Shown in pieces: positions 17,809 through 26,607 of a stretch of 64,000 nucleotides of DNA (within the stretch, counting starts at the first letter, position 1; every line of letters begins with the position of its first letter). Where the stretch lies: positions 109,065 to 173,064 of the forward strand of contig NZ_BMPQ01000002.1 of assembly GCF_014647675.1 (NCBI RefSeq), written 5' to 3'. Source of the DNA: Streptomyces flaveus (GTDB lineage Bacteria > Actinomycetota > Actinomycetes > Streptomycetales > Streptomycetaceae). The position numbers and the translations under genes were made by a program. The notes beneath the pieces are model-generated. The model had not been told where the DNA came from, did not search any database, and was given only the letters and a program-made list of their open reading frames with translations.

Positions 17809-18828
17809 TCAGTGCCGCTCCGGCTTGGCGCTGCGCGCCATCAGCTCCTTGAGTGCGACCACCGGCGGCTTGCCCTCGTGGACGATGCCGACGACCGTCT
17901 CCGTGATGGGCATGTCGACGCCGTGGCGACGGGCCAGATCCAGCACGGACTCACAGGACTTGACGCCCTCGGCGGTCTGCTTGGTGACCGCGATGGTCTC
18001 CTGAAGGGTCATGCCCTTGCCGAGGTTGGTGCCGAAGGTGTGGTTGCGCGAGAGCGGCGAGGAGCAGGTGGCCACGAGGTCGCCCAGGCCCGCGAGTCCG
18101 GAGAACGTCAGCGGGTCGGCGCCCATGGCGAGGCCGAGGCGGGTCGTCTCCGCCAACCCGCGGGTGATGAGTGAGCCCTTGGCGTTGTCGCCGAGCCCCA
18201 TGCCGTCCACGATGCCGACGGCGAGACCGATCACGTTCTTGACGGCGCCGCCGAGTTCGCAGCCGATCACGTCGGTGTTGGTGTACGGGCGGAAGTACGG
18301 CGTGTGGCAGGCGGACTGGAGGCGCTGGGCCACCGCCTCGTCGCTGCACGCGACCACCGCGGCGGCCGGCATCCGGGCGGCGATCTCCCGGGCCAGGTTG
18401 GGTCCGGTGACCACCGCTATGCGGTCCGCGCCGACCTTGGCGACGTCCTCGACGACCTCGCTCATCCGCATCGCGGAACCGAGTTCGACGCCCTTCATGA
18501 GGGAGACGAGGACGGTGCCGGGAGCGAGCAGCGGAGCCCATTCGGCGAGGTTTCCGCGCAGCGTCTGCGAGGGGACGGCGAGCACCGTGAAGTCCGCGTC
18601 GCGGGCCGCCTCGGCCGCGTCCGTGGTGGCGCGCAGGTTCTCGGGGAGTTCGATGCCCGGCAGGTAGTCGGGGTTCGTATGCGTGGAGTTGACCGCTTCG
18701 GCGAGTTCGGCCCGCCGTCCCCACAACGTCACGTCGCATCCGGCGTCGGCGAGCACCATGCCGAAGGCCGTGCCCCACGATCCGGTCCCGAAGACGGCCG
18801 CCTTGACGGGCTTGCCGGATGTCGTCAC
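17809..18828 (-). CDS. gpsA: Glycerol-3-phosphate dehydrogenase [NAD(P)+]
   Basis: GpsA reduces dihydroxyacetone phosphate to sn-glycerol-3-phosphate for phospholipids. The 339-aa protein has the nucleotide-binding loop FGTGSWGTAFG (about 13-23), the catalytic Lys in GGAVKNVIGLAVG, and NHTFG near the C-terminal domain. The GTG at 18828 overlaps the plsC stop (GTGA), so PlsC and GpsA, donor enzyme and consumer of glycerol-3-phosphate, are translationally coupled. Confidence 0.96.
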   Translation of the reverse strand: MTTSGKPVKAAVFGTGSWGTAFGMVLADAGCDVTLWGRRAELAEAVNSTHTNPDYLPGIELPENLRATTDAAEAARDADFTVLAVPSQTLRGNLAEWAPLLAPGTVLVSLMKGVELGSAMRMSEVVEDVAKVGADRIAVVTGPNLAREIAARMPAAAVVACSDEAVAQRLQSACHTPYFRPYTNTDVIGCELGGAVKNVIGLAVGIVDGMGLGDNAKGSLITRGLAETTRLGLAMGADPLTFSGLAGLGDLVATCSSPLSRNHTFGTNLGKGMTLQETIAVTKQTAEGVKSCESVLDLARRHGVDMPITETVVGIVHEGKPPVVALKELMARSAKPERH

Positions 18829-19610
18829 TTGCCGTGCCCTTCTTCCTGTTCTGCTTTTTCGTGTGGCCGCTGTTCGTGGGCCTGCGCCCTGCGCCGCTGC
18901 TCGATGCGCACCTGCTTCGGGTCGTACGGCGTCTGGGGTGCCTTCTCGCCGCGGATCACCTCCAGCTGCGTGGTTATCGCCGCCATGATGACCTCGGTGG
19001 CCTCCTTCAGGACCTCCGGGGTCATCTCCTTGTCGTAGAAGCGCGACAGATCCACCGGAGGTCCCGCGAGCACGTGATGGGTCTTGCGGGGAAGGATGTT
19101 GAGTTTCTTCGCGTACGGCGGCAGCAGCAGGTTGGCTCCCCACTGGGCGACCGGGATCACCGGGCACTTGGTCTGCAACGCGACGCGTGCGGCGCCGGTC
19201 TTGCCGATCATCGGCCACTGGCCGGGATCGCGCGTAATGGTGCCCTCCGGATAGAAGGCGACGCACTCCCCGCGTTCCACGGCGGCGATAGCGGCCCGGA
19301 AGGCGCTCAGTGCGTCGGTGCTCTCGCGGTACACGGGAATCTGTCCGGTGCCGCGCATCGCGGAACCGATGAATCCTTTCCCGAAAAGCGCGGACTTTGC
19401 CAGGAAGCGTGGAACGCGCCCGGTGTTGTACTGGTAATGCCCGTAAGCGAACGGATCCAGATGAGAATTGTGATTCACCGCGGTGATAAATCCGCCCTCG
19501 GCCGGAATGTTCTCCATTCCACGCCAATCCCGCTTGACCAGAACCACCAACGGTGGTTTGCACAGGACCGCTGCGAAGCGGTACCAGAAGCCGATTCTGC
19601 GGCGGGGCAC
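18825..19610 (-). CDS. plsC: 1-acyl-sn-glycerol-3-phosphate acyltransferase (PlsC family)
   Basis: A 261-aa lysophosphatidate acyltransferase-type membrane-associated enzyme. Catalytic block NHNSHLD (the NHx4D motif), the acyl-acceptor block FYPEGT and a Pro-rich block near PVAQWG are all present. The C-terminus is charged and Gln/Glu-rich (AHEQRPHEKAEQEEGHGK). The GTG at 19610 has GGAGGAAGG upstream and gives the family-like start MPRRRIGFWYRF. It is the first gene of plsC-gpsA-ddlA. Confidence 0.93.
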   Translation of the reverse strand: MPRRRIGFWYRFAAVLCKPPLVVLVKRDWRGMENIPAEGGFITAVNHNSHLDPFAYGHYQYNTGRVPRFLAKSALFGKGFIGSAMRGTGQIPVYRESTDALSAFRAAIAAVERGECVAFYPEGTITRDPGQWPMIGKTGAARVALQTKCPVIPVAQWGANLLLPPYAKKLNILPRKTHHVLAGPPVDLSRFYDKEMTPEVLKEATEVIMAAITTQLEVIRGEKAPQTPYDPKQVRIEQRRRAQAHEQRPHEKAEQEEGHGK

Positions 19611-19815
19611 GCGGACACCTTCCTCCAGGGCCTGGGTGGGCCGCACAAGTGTCGCTCCAGGCCGACGGTCTGTCGAGAACACCGTACGCCCGCCCGTCTC
19701 CCACCACTGCCCTTGCAAGGAGCTTCGCATCCTCTCCCCCGTCCATGCCCCCGCCAGGGTGTCTCACTCACTGTCCAGGTCACAATGGGCGCGACAAGAG
19801 AGGGACGGAACGCTG

Positions 19816-20448
19816 GTGCAGTGGACCTTGGTCATACCCCTGAAAGCCCTGTCACGGGCGAAGAGCAGGCTCTCGGACACCGCCGCCGACGGACTGCGCC
19901 CCGGACTCGCCCTCGCCTTCGCGCAGGACACCGTGACGGCGGCCCTCGCCTGCGCCGCGGTACGCGATGTGGCGGTCGTCACGGACGACGTGCTGGCCGG
20001 CCGCGAACTGGCCGCGCTGGGCGCCCGGATCGTCCCGGACGAGCCCGCGGGCGGACTGAACGCCGCCCTCGCACACGGGGCGTCGCTCGTACGATCCAGA
20101 AGCCCCGAAAGCCCTTTGGCGGCCCTGAACGCCGATCTCCCCGCACTGCGCCCCCTGGAATTGGTCCGCGTCCTCGACGCGGCCGCCGAATTCCCCCGCG
20201 CTTTTCTCCCGGACGCCGCCGGAACCGGCACGACTCTGCTGACCGCGTCCGCGGACCGTGAATTGCTCCCCATGTTCGGCCCGGATTCCCGAACTCGCCA
20301 CCGAACCTCGGGCGCCGTGGAACTCCCCCTGGACTCAGTGGATTCCGTACGCCAGGACGTGGACACCGGCGACGACCTACGAGCGGCACTGGCCCTGGGC
20401 GTGGGACCGCGCACGGCGGCGGCGGTCGCGGCGTTGAACGTCGCCTAG
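19816..20448 (+). CDS. cofC: 2-phospho-L-lactate (phosphoenolpyruvate) guanylyltransferase
   Basis: CofC/FbiD activates 2-phospholactate or phosphoenolpyruvate with GTP, an early step of coenzyme F420 synthesis. The 210-aa nucleotidyltransferase has the family start VIPLKALSRAKSRLSD, a central DVAVVTDD and LNADLPAL (metal-binding Asp), and ends with ELPLDSVDSVRQDVDTGDDL. The GTG at 19816 is preceded by a purine-rich GAGAGGGACGG. It is divergent from plsC, as fbiD is next to gpsA in mycobacteria. The other F420 genes lie outside the window. Confidence 0.93.
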   Translation: MQWTLVIPLKALSRAKSRLSDTAADGLRPGLALAFAQDTVTAALACAAVRDVAVVTDDVLAGRELAALGARIVPDEPAGGLNAALAHGASLVRSRSPESPLAALNADLPALRPLELVRVLDAAAEFPRAFLPDAAGTGTTLLTASADRELLPMFGPDSRTRHRTSGAVELPLDSVDSVRQDVDTGDDLRAALALGVGPRTAAAVAALNVA

Positions 20449-20458
20449 TCTGGGCCTC

Positions 20459-20662
20459 ATGCAGGCGACCGCGTACACGTACGACCCCGAGACCCGTAGC
20501 GGTCAGGTGCTGCTCGACGACGGCACCCCGGTGCCCTTCGACGGCCCGGCGTTCGAGGCGGGCGGGCTCAGACTGCTCAGGCCGGGGCAGCGGGTGCGGA
20601 TCGAGACGGAGGGCGAGGGGGACGCGCGCCGGATCACTCTGGTGACGCTGCAGACCTTCTGA
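20459..20662 (+). CDS. Small cold-shock-domain-like protein
   Basis: A 67-aa protein that reads like a minimal OB-fold of the cold-shock type (GQVLLDDGTPVPFDG ... GLRLLRPGQRVRIETEG), but without the aromatic RNP1/RNP2 motifs of CspA. It starts 10 bp after cofC in the same orientation, so the two probably share a transcript. Nucleic-acid binding is an inference from the fold resemblance. Confidence 0.82.
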   Translation: MQATAYTYDPETRSGQVLLDDGTPVPFDGPAFEAGGLRLLRPGQRVRIETEGEGDARRITLVTLQTF

Positions 20663-20722
20663 GGACCCCTGAAGACCCTCAGGACCGTCCCCAAGATCTC
20701 TGAGCAGTCTCTGAACACGCCG

Positions 20723-20757
20723 CGGGCCGGGCTCTCTTCCGTGAGGAGCCCGGCCCG
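20723..20757. terminator. Bidirectional hairpin between cofC unit and hupS
   Basis: Perfect 12-bp inverted repeat, CGGGCCGGGCTC and GAGCCCGGCCCG, with an 11-nt loop. It lies between convergent genes (small CSD-like protein and hupS) and so probably ends transcription from both sides. There is no T-run, as is common in Streptomyces. Confidence 0.75.
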
Positions 20758-20782
20758 GCGCGTGAGTGTCCCAGCGCCCTGT

Positions 20783-21385
20783 CTACCGGCGGGCGGTGGT
20801 CTTCTTGGCGGTGGTCTTGCGCGCCGTCGACTTCTTCGCGGGCGCCTTCTTGGCGGCCCCCTTCTTGGCGGTGGTCGTCTTGGCCGCGGTCTTGCCGGTC
20901 GCCGTCTTGGCCGTGGTCTTCTTGGCCGCGGCCTTGGCCGGCGCCGCCTTCTTGGCAGTCGTCTTCTTGGCCGCGGCCTTCTTGGCGGGCGTCGCCGCCT
21001 TCTTGGCGGCGGCCCTCTTGGCCGTCGCCTTCTTGACCGTGGCGGCAGCGCCTCCGGACAGGCTGCCCTTGGGCGCCTTCTTGACCGCCACATCGTGCTT
21101 CGGGAGTTTCTTCGAACCGCTCACCAGGTCCTTGAAACCCTGGCCCGCGCGGAACCGCGGCACGGAGGTCTTCTTGACCCGAACACGCTCCCCGGTCTGG
21201 GGGTTACGTGCGTAGCGGGCCGGACGATCGACCTTCTCGAAGGAACCGAAACCGGTGACCGAGACCCGTTCCCCTGCGACAACCGCACGGACCACGGCGT
21301 CCAGTACGGCGTCGACCGCGTCGGCGGCCTGCTGACGCCCGCCGACCTTGTCCGCAATCGCTTCTACGAGCTGCGCCTTGTTCAC
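20783..21385 (-). CDS. hupS: HU-family DNA-binding protein with histone-like tail (HupS)
   Basis: A 200-aa nucleoid protein: an N-terminal HU domain (residues 1-93; VTGFGSFEKVDRPARYARNP and KKTSVPRFRAGQGFKDLV) joined to a Lys/Ala/Thr-rich tail of PAKKA/TAKK repeats like histone H1. In Streptomyces, HupS is associated with sporulating-chromosome compaction (established knowledge). The tail is encoded by very repetitive GC-rich codons. ATG at 21385 with GGGGAAG upstream. Confidence 0.95.
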   Translation of the reverse strand: MNKAQLVEAIADKVGGRQQAADAVDAVLDAVVRAVVAGERVSVTGFGSFEKVDRPARYARNPQTGERVRVKKTSVPRFRAGQGFKDLVSGSKKLPKHDVAVKKAPKGSLSGGAAATVKKATAKRAAAKKAATPAKKAAAKKTTAKKAAPAKAAAKKTTAKTATGKTAAKTTTAKKGAAKKAPAKKSTARKTTAKKTTARR

Positions 21386-21523
21386 GTCTTCCCCTTCGGA
21401 GACATTGCCAGAACGAAAGTGTTCAAGCTTTTTCGCACGTTAGGCAGATATATACCGCAAATCAAACACGAAACGGGCTAATCACCCTAGTGCCGCAACG
21501 AACCAGGACTGTCGCGAAGTTCC

Positions 21524-21754
21524 TCAGAGACCTTCTTCGGGGAATCGACCCTCATCGAGGTCTGAGATGAACCGCTCCAGACGCCTTGTCGCATCGGCGA
21601 GATCGTGCTTGGCCACGGCCGTAATGACCAGCAGCTTCCGGGTCAGCGCCATCCGTACGCCCTCCGGGACTTGCAGTGCGCGCACCCTTGCGTGCGCTTC
21701 CTTGAGTTGGGACGCGACCGCCGTATAGAGCTCGAGTTGGCCGTCGTGTTCCAT
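21524..21754 (-). CDS. Conserved small helical protein
   Basis: A 76-aa protein beginning MEHDGQLELYTAVASQLKEAHARVRAL and ending LERFISDLDEGRFPEEGL. It is predicted to be two or three amphipathic helices with no metal or catalytic motif. I recognise it only as a conserved Streptomyces protein between hupS and leuD. The internal ATG at 21754 is preferred: the upstream extension to 21901 reads as noise (Arg/Pro/Trp-rich). Function unknown. Confidence 0.75.
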   Translation of the reverse strand: MEHDGQLELYTAVASQLKEAHARVRALQVPEGVRMALTRKLLVITAVAKHDLADATRRLERFISDLDEGRFPEEGL

Positions 21755-21941
21755 GCACAGATTGTGCCATCTGGGGCGAGTTGTCGCCTGCGCAGGGTCA
21801 ACTGCCGCCTCCCAGGCGCTTCCCGCACACCTCCGCACAAGTCTGTGCCAAGGCTCGACTACCCCGACAATCCCCCTTGAAACAAGGGGAGTTGAAGCCA
21901 ATCAGAACAGGCCTCTGACCTCGTCCTCAGGCACACAAGGC

Positions 21942-21973
21942 AGTACCCCCAACCGTCCACGGTTGGGGGTACT
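21942..21973 (-). terminator. Terminator after leuCD
   Basis: Perfect 14-bp inverted repeat AGTACCCCCAACCG / CGGTTGGGGGTACT with loop TCCA, 55 bp beyond the leuD stop. The rest of the 274-bp gap (21755-22028) holds no gene that I can see. Confidence 0.8.
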
Positions 21974-22028
21974 GGAGCCTGTTGAGGTGGCTGGAATCAG
22001 CCTTGCGTGCTTGGGCCGGTTCGTCTTG

Positions 22029-22628
22029 TCAAACTCGGAGCGTCCGCGGCTTGTAGGCGGGCCGCTTGGACTCGTACGCGGCGATGTCCGGCTCGTTCTG
22101 CAGCGTGATCGAGATGTCGTCGAGCCCGTTCAGCAGCCGCCAGCGGGCGTTCTCGTCGAGTTCGAAGGAGGCGGTGATGCCCTCCGCGCGAACCTCACGC
22201 GCCTCAAGGTCAACAGTGATCTCAGCCTGCGGGTCGTTCTCCGTGAGGTCCCACAGTGCGTCAACGATCTTCTGCTCCAGAACGACCGTGAGCAGACCGT
22301 TCTTGAGCGAGTTGCCGCGGAAGATGTCCGCGAAACGCGACGAGATGACGGCCTTGAAGCCGTAGTTCTGCAGCGCCCACACGGCGTGCTCGCGCGAGGA
22401 GCCCGTACCGAAGTCGGGACCCGCAACGAGAACCGTGGCACCGTGGCGCTCGGGCTGGTTGAGGATGAACGACGAGTCCTTGCGCCAGGCCTCGAACAGC
22501 CCGTCCTCGAAGCCGTCCCTGGTGACCTTCTTGAGCCAGTGGGCGGGGATGATCTGGTCGGTGTCGACGTTGCTGCGGCGCAGCGGGACGGCCCGCCCGG
22601 TGTGCGTGGTGAATGCTTCCATGGCCAT
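22029..22628 (-). CDS. leuD: 3-isopropylmalate dehydratase small subunit
   Basis: LeuD is the swivelling small subunit of isopropylmalate isomerase in leucine synthesis. The 199-aa protein shows the family motifs [32 protein letters not shown] and [15 protein letters not shown]. It begins 5 bp after leuC. The start may be the ATG at 22628 or the in-frame ATG at 22622 (MEAFTTHTG). Confidence 0.97.
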   Translation of the reverse strand: MAMEAFTTHTGRAVPLRRSNVDTDQIIPAHWLKKVTRDGFEDGLFEAWRKDSSFILNQPERHGATVLVAGPDFGTGSSREHAVWALQNYGFKAVISSRFADIFRGNSLKNGLLTVVLEQKIVDALWDLTENDPQAEITVDLEAREVRAEGITASFELDENARWRLLNGLDDISITLQNEPDIAAYESKRPAYKPRTLRV

Positions 22629-22633
22629 GGTTC

Positions 22634-24067
22634 TCAGACTCCAGCGGGCGTACGGACGGCAGACTGGTCGTTCAGGTCGGCGGGGGACGCCAGGTGGCCG
22701 AGCACGGCGGTGGCGGCGGCGACCTGCGGCGAGACCAGGTGCGTACGGCCGCCCTTGCCCTGCCTGCCTTCGAAGTTGCGGTTGGAGGTGGACGCGGAGC
22801 GCTCACCGGGGGCCAGCTGGTCGGGGTTCATGCCCAGGCACATCGAGCAGCCCGCGTGCCGCCATTCGGCGCCGGCCTCCTTGAAGACGAGGTCCAATCC
22901 CTCGGAGACGGCCTGCAGCCCCACGCGCGCGGAGCCGGGAACGACCAGCATCCGTACACCGTCGGCGACTTTGCGGCCCTCGACGATGGAGGCTGCCGCG
23001 CGCAGGTCCTCGATACGGCCGTTGGTGCAGGAGCCTACGAAGACGGTGTCGACCTTGATGTCCCGCAACGGCTGTCCGGCGGTCAACCCCATGTATTCCA
23101 GGGCCTTTTCGGCGGCGTAGCGCTCCGAAGCGTCCTCGTACGAAGCAGGGTCGGGGACGGACGCCGAAAGCGGCGAGCCCTGACCGGGGTTGGTGCCCCA
23201 GGTGACGAACGGCGCGAGCAAGGCGGCGTCGATGACGACCTCGGCGTCGAATTCCGCGTCCTCGTCCGACTTCAGGGTCTTCCAGTACGCGACGGCGGCG
23301 TCCCAGTCCTCGCCCTCGGGGGCGTGCGCGCGGCCCTTGATGTACTCGAAGGTCGTCTCGTCGGGGGCGATCATGCCCGCGCGGGCACCGGCCTCGATCG
23401 ACATGTTGCAGATGGTCATCCGGGCCTCCATCGAGAGCTTCTCGATGGCGGAGCCGCGGTACTCCAGGATGTAGCCCTGGCCGCCGCCCGTACCGATCTT
23501 GGCGATGATCGCCAGGATCAGGTCCTTGGCCGTGACGTCCTCGGGCAGTTCACCGTCGACCGTGATGGCCATGGTCTTCGGGCGGGCCAGCGGCAGCGTC
23601 TGGGTGGCCAGCACATGCTCGACCTGGGAGGTGCCGATGCCGAACGCCAGCGCGCCGAAGGCGCCGTGCGTGGAGGTGTGCGAGTCGCCGCAGACCACGG
23701 TCATGCCGGGCTGGGTGAGGCCCAGCTGCGGTCCCACGACGTGGACGACGCCCTGCTCGACATCGCCGAGCGGGTGCAGGCGTACGCCGAACTCGGCGCA
23801 GTTCTTGCGCAGCGTCTCCAGCTGGGCGCGCGAGACCGGGTCGGCGATGGGCTTGTCGATGTCGAGGGTCGGGGTGTTGTGATCCTCGGTCGCGATGGTG
23901 AGGTCGAGGCGGCGCACGGGGCGCCCCGCCTGGCGAAGGCCGTCGAAGGCCTGCGGGCTGGTCACCTCGTGCAGCAGGTGCAGATCGATGAAGAGAAGGT
24001 CGGGCTCGCCCTCCGCGCGCCGGACGACATGGTCGTCCCAGACCTTCTCAGCGAGTGTCCTACCCAT
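22634..24067 (-). CDS. leuC: 3-isopropylmalate dehydratase large subunit
   Basis: LeuC carries the [4Fe-4S] cluster that isomerises 2- to 3-isopropylmalate. The 477-aa protein has the aconitase signatures [23 protein letters not shown] and GCSMCLGMN, which supply the three cluster cysteines. The ATG at 24067 has GGAGGG 6 nt upstream and gives the usual [15 protein letters not shown]. It is divergent from ndgR, with the putative NdgR operator 153-179 bp upstream. Confidence 0.97.
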   Translation of the reverse strand: MGRTLAEKVWDDHVVRRAEGEPDLLFIDLHLLHEVTSPQAFDGLRQAGRPVRRLDLTIATEDHNTPTLDIDKPIADPVSRAQLETLRKNCAEFGVRLHPLGDVEQGVVHVVGPQLGLTQPGMTVVCGDSHTSTHGAFGALAFGIGTSQVEHVLATQTLPLARPKTMAITVDGELPEDVTAKDLILAIIAKIGTGGGQGYILEYRGSAIEKLSMEARMTICNMSIEAGARAGMIAPDETTFEYIKGRAHAPEGEDWDAAVAYWKTLKSDEDAEFDAEVVIDAALLAPFVTWGTNPGQGSPLSASVPDPASYEDASERYAAEKALEYMGLTAGQPLRDIKVDTVFVGSCTNGRIEDLRAAASIVEGRKVADGVRMLVVPGSARVGLQAVSEGLDLVFKEAGAEWRHAGCSMCLGMNPDQLAPGERSASTSNRNFEGRQGKGGRTHLVSPQVAAATAVLGHLASPADLNDQSAVRTPAGV

Positions 24068-24219
24068 CGCTTTCCCTCCGGCCGGCCTGTATGGCGCCGA
24101 CCCAACTAGAGACTTCGGGGTGGCCGCGTCCGTCACCCCCGCACCGGACGTCTGCCGCCGGGCCCGATGGTCTACGGGCCGTTGTACGTACAGGGTGGCG
24201 CGTTCCACGGAAAATTGAA

Positions 24220-24246
24220 CTTGCGTTTCACAGAGTGAGACGCGAG
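24220..24246. promoter_or_regulatory. Putative NdgR operator between leuC and ndgR
   Basis: Imperfect 27-bp inverted repeat: CTTGCGTTTCAC, spacer AGA, GTGAGACGCGAG (10 of 12 positions match). It sits 9 bp before the ndgR ATG. NdgR/AreB-type IclR regulators are known to bind the leuCD-ndgR intergenic region and control leucine genes, so this is the best candidate site, probably also autoregulatory. Confidence 0.6.
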
Positions 24247-24255
24247 TATCGTTGC

Positions 24256-24972
24256 ATGGACAACAGTAGCGGCGTAGGAGTTCTGGACAAGGCAGCCCTT
24301 GTCCTGAGCGCCCTGGAGTCCGGTCCGGCCACCCTCGCGGGCCTGGTCGCGGCGACCGGACTGGCACGACCCACGGCACATCGCCTCGCCGTGGCACTCG
24401 AGCACCACCGCATGGTGGCGCGGGACATGCAGGGCCGTTTCATTCTCGGCCCGCGCCTGGCCGAGCTGGCCGCGGCGGCGGGCGAGGACCGCCTGCTGGC
24501 GACGGCAGGGCCGGTGTTGACCCACCTCCGTGACGTCACGGGCGAGAGCGCGCAGCTCTACCGCCGCCAGGGTGACATGCGTATCTGCGTCGCCGCGGCG
24601 GAGCGTCTGTCGGGCCTCAGGGACACGGTCCCGGTCGGCTCGACGCTCACCATGAAGGCGGGCTCCTCGGCCCAGATCCTGATGGCCTGGGAGGAGCCGG
24701 AGCGCCTGCACCGTGGCCTGCAGGGCGCCCGTTTCACGGCGACGGCACTGTCGGGCGTACGGCGCCGGGGCTGGGCCCAGTCGATCGGTGAGCGCGAGCC
24801 GGGCGTCGCGTCCGTCTCGGCGCCGGTGCGCGGGCCCTCGAACCGGGTGGTGGCCGCCGTCTCTGTTTCCGGGCCGATCGAGCGCCTGACCCGGCACCCG
24901 GGCCGGATGCACGCCCAGGCGGTCATCGATGCGGCGGCCCGCCTCTCGGAGGCGCTGCGCCGCACCGGCTGA
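24256..24972 (+). CDS. ndgR: IclR-family regulator NdgR
   Basis: A 238-aa IclR-type transcription factor. The N-terminal winged helix is at about residues 8-65 ([25 protein letters not shown]) and the effector-binding domain follows ([20 protein letters not shown] ... [11 protein letters not shown]). It is the conserved Streptomyces regulator of leucine/isoleucine and quorum-related genes (NdgR, AreB). ATG at 24256; divergent from leuCD, which it probably controls. A strong terminator follows. Confidence 0.95.
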   Translation: MDNSSGVGVLDKAALVLSALESGPATLAGLVAATGLARPTAHRLAVALEHHRMVARDMQGRFILGPRLAELAAAAGEDRLLATAGPVLTHLRDVTGESAQLYRRQGDMRICVAAAERLSGLRDTVPVGSTLTMKAGSSAQILMAWEEPERLHRGLQGARFTATALSGVRRRGWAQSIGEREPGVASVSAPVRGPSNRVVAAVSVSGPIERLTRHPGRMHAQAVIDAAARLSEALRRTG

Positions 24973-25050
24973 CACGAGTTGATCCGACCGGTCGCTTCAA
25001 CGCCGCAGCGACCGGCTGGAGTTGAGGTTGTCCTGCCGTTCAACTCAACG

Positions 25051-25086
25051 CGAAGAGGCCCTCCCCTGCTGGGGAGGGCCTCTTCG
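25051..25086 (+). terminator. Terminator after ndgR
   Basis: Perfect 16-bp stem CGAAGAGGCCCTCCCC / GGGGAGGGCCTCTTCG with loop TGCT. It lies 79 bp after the ndgR stop and 5 bp from the last tRNA gene, so it may serve both convergent units. Confidence 0.85.
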
Positions 25087-25091
25087 TGACG

Positions 25092-25164
25092 TACCCCCGA
25101 CCGGATTCGAACCGGCGCTACCGCCTTGAGAGGGCGGCGTGCTAGGCCGCTACACAACGGGGGC
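25092..25164 (-). tRNA. tRNA-Glu (CTC)
   Basis: 73-nt cloverleaf: acceptor GCCCCCG/CGGGGGT with G1-U72, discriminator A, anticodon stem CCGCC/GGCGG, loop CTCTCAA (anticodon CTC), T loop GGTTCGAATCC. CCA is not encoded. It is the last gene of a five-tRNA cluster transcribed from the minus strand. Confidence 0.97.
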
Positions 25165-25192
25165 GAGGATCTTGCGTTTCCGCAGATCCAAG

Positions 25193-25264
25193 CTGGTCTA
25201 CCAGGACTCGAACCTAGACTAACTGAACCAGAATCAGTCGTGCTGCCAATTACACCATAGACCA
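25193..25264 (-). tRNA. tRNA-Gln (CTG)
   Basis: 72-nt tRNA: acceptor TGGTCTA/TAGACCA, discriminator G, anticodon stem ACTGA/TCAGT, loop TTCTGGT (anticodon CTG), T loop GGTTCGAGTCC. CCA is not encoded. In actinobacteria Gln-tRNA is normally made by mischarging with GluRS followed by amidation. Confidence 0.97.
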
Positions 25265-25284
25265 ATGTGATTTAGACCAGTTCG

Positions 25285-25357
25285 TACCCCCGACCGGATT
25301 CGAACCGGCGCTACCGCCTTGAGAGGGCGGCGTGCTAGGCCGCTACACAACGGGGGC
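25285..25357 (-). tRNA. tRNA-Glu (CTC), second copy
   Basis: 73-nt copy identical to the Glu gene at 25092-25164 across the whole tRNA (same acceptor, anticodon stem and T arm). CCA is not encoded. Flanking bases differ, so the copy covers only the tRNA itself. Confidence 0.97.
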
Positions 25358-25419
25358 CCTAGCGATCCTGCATGGGAAACAGTGGGTGCGACCCGGACTG
25401 TGTCCCTGGGAAGGATCTG

Positions 25420-25492
25420 TACCCCCGACCGGATTCGAACCGGCGCTACTGCCTTGAGAGGGCAGCGTGCTAGGCCGCTACACAACGGGGGC
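25420..25492 (-). tRNA. tRNA-Glu (CTC), third copy with variant anticodon stem
   Basis: 73-nt Glu tRNA that differs from the two other copies by a compensated base pair in the anticodon stem (CTGCC/GGCAG instead of CCGCC/GGCGG). The paired change keeps the stem and the CTC anticodon. Confidence 0.97.
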
Positions 25493-25514
25493 TTTTGCAG
25501 ATGAGCTCTGCGAG

Positions 25515-25586
25515 CTGGCCTACCAGGACTCGAACCTAGACTAACTGAACCAGAATCAGTCGTGCTGCCAATTACACCATAGGCCA
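25515..25586 (-). tRNA. tRNA-Gln (CTG), second copy
   Basis: 72-nt Gln tRNA. It differs from the copy at 25193-25264 by a compensated acceptor pair (TGGCCTA/TAGGCCA versus TGGTCTA/TAGACCA). It is the first gene of the cluster in transcription order Gln-Glu-Glu-Gln-Glu. Confidence 0.97.
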
Positions 25587-25675
25587 CTGAAACACAACCC
25601 CCGAGGGGATCTTGTCTTAGCTTGCGCTTCCCGGTCCCGACCTGTCGGCCCGCTCGCGGTGGCGCAGGAAGAACA

Positions 25676-26443
25676 TTACCCGAAGGTGGACGGCGCTCCA
25701 AAACGGGTATCGGCCGCTAGGAGTACCGGAAGTTCGGTCAGAGACGTGATTCGGCGCAGGCCGGCGGGCTGATCCGGAGCGGCGCCCTCGCGCGTGTCGG
25801 GCGTGTCGCCGGTGACCGCGCTCACGCCCGCGCGGTCGATCCAGACCGAGAAGAGCCCGGCGTCGGCCGCGCCCTGTCCGTCGATCTCCGGGTGATCGCC
25901 GACGTACGCGACCTGGTGCGGGGGCAGCGCCAGGGCCTCGCAGGCGGCGTGGAAGGCCCGGGCCTCGGGCTTGGAGACGCCCAGCTCGGCCGCGCACAGC
26001 ACCGTCTCGAAGCGGTCGTGTACGCCGAGGACGCGGAGCTTGCGGTCCTGGACGTGGAGGCTGGAGTTGGACAGCACGGCGTGTCGGTGGCTGGCGGCGA
26101 GGGTGTCCAGGGCGGGCAGCACGTCCGGGAAGAGCCCCCAGGCGGCCTCGTAGTGGCCCAGGTACCGCAGGAACCAGGCGTCGGCCTCGGCGTCGGTCAG
26201 CTCCTCGCCCAGGAAGACCCGCACCCGGTCCCGCCGCTGCCCCTCGAAGGAGGCCTCGCCCGCCGCGAACCTGGCCCACTGCTGGTCGGTGACCTCCCGC
26301 CAGTGCCCGAGCGCCTGCTCCACGGACGCGTACCCGTCGAGCAGTCCCTCGGCCGCCAGATGCCCGCGCATTCCGGCCCGGTCGGCCGTGGTGTAGTCGA
26401 AGATCGTGTCGTCGATGTCCCAGACCACGGCTCTGATCGTCAT
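25676..26443 (-). CDS. HAD-family hydrolase
   Basis: A 255-aa haloacid dehalogenase-type phosphatase. Motif I is VVWDIDDTIFD (Asp9/Asp11), with a helical cap (about 20-110), motif II VLSNSS, the Lys in GVSKPEARAF and motif IV YVGDHPEIDGQGA. The substrate is unknown. It lies between the tRNA cluster and gltX on the minus strand. A remnant copy of its first codons is found 100 bp upstream at 26490-26543. Confidence 0.92.
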   Translation of the reverse strand: MTIRAVVWDIDDTIFDYTTADRAGMRGHLAAEGLLDGYASVEQALGHWREVTDQQWARFAAGEASFEGQRRDRVRVFLGEELTDAEADAWFLRYLGHYEAAWGLFPDVLPALDTLAASHRHAVLSNSSLHVQDRKLRVLGVHDRFETVLCAAELGVSKPEARAFHAACEALALPPHQVAYVGDHPEIDGQGAADAGLFSVWIDRAGVSAVTGDTPDTREGAAPDQPAGLRRITSLTELPVLLAADTRFGAPSTFG

Positions 26444-26489
26444 GACACGACGGTACCGCCGACACCGCTCCCGGCTGGGGGTTCGGGGG

Positions 26490-26543
26490 TCATCCCCCGA
26501 TGAATGCAGTATCGATGTCCCAGACCACGGCCCTGATGCTCAT
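26490..26543 (-). pseudogene. Remnant duplicate of the HAD gene start
   Basis: A 17-codon open frame beginning ATG at 26543 reads MSIRAVVWDID, almost the same as the first 11 residues of the adjacent HAD protein (MTIRAVVWDID), then diverges and stops. The flanking bases (a CGGTA after the start region) also match, so this is a partial tandem duplication rather than chance. Confidence 0.7.
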
Positions 26544-26607
26544 GGTCTGACGGTAACGCCCTGACGGCGGCGGCGTCCGGCTTTCGTGCCACCGGCACGC
26601 AACGCGG

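Noticed and set aside
20783..21075. Tandem repeat or VNTR in hupS tail
   Set aside because: It is the normal Lys/Ala-rich histone-like tail of HupS, not an independent repeat.
25234..25701. 155-codon frame over the tRNA genes
   Set aside because: It repeats translated tRNA sequence; the tRNA genes explain it.
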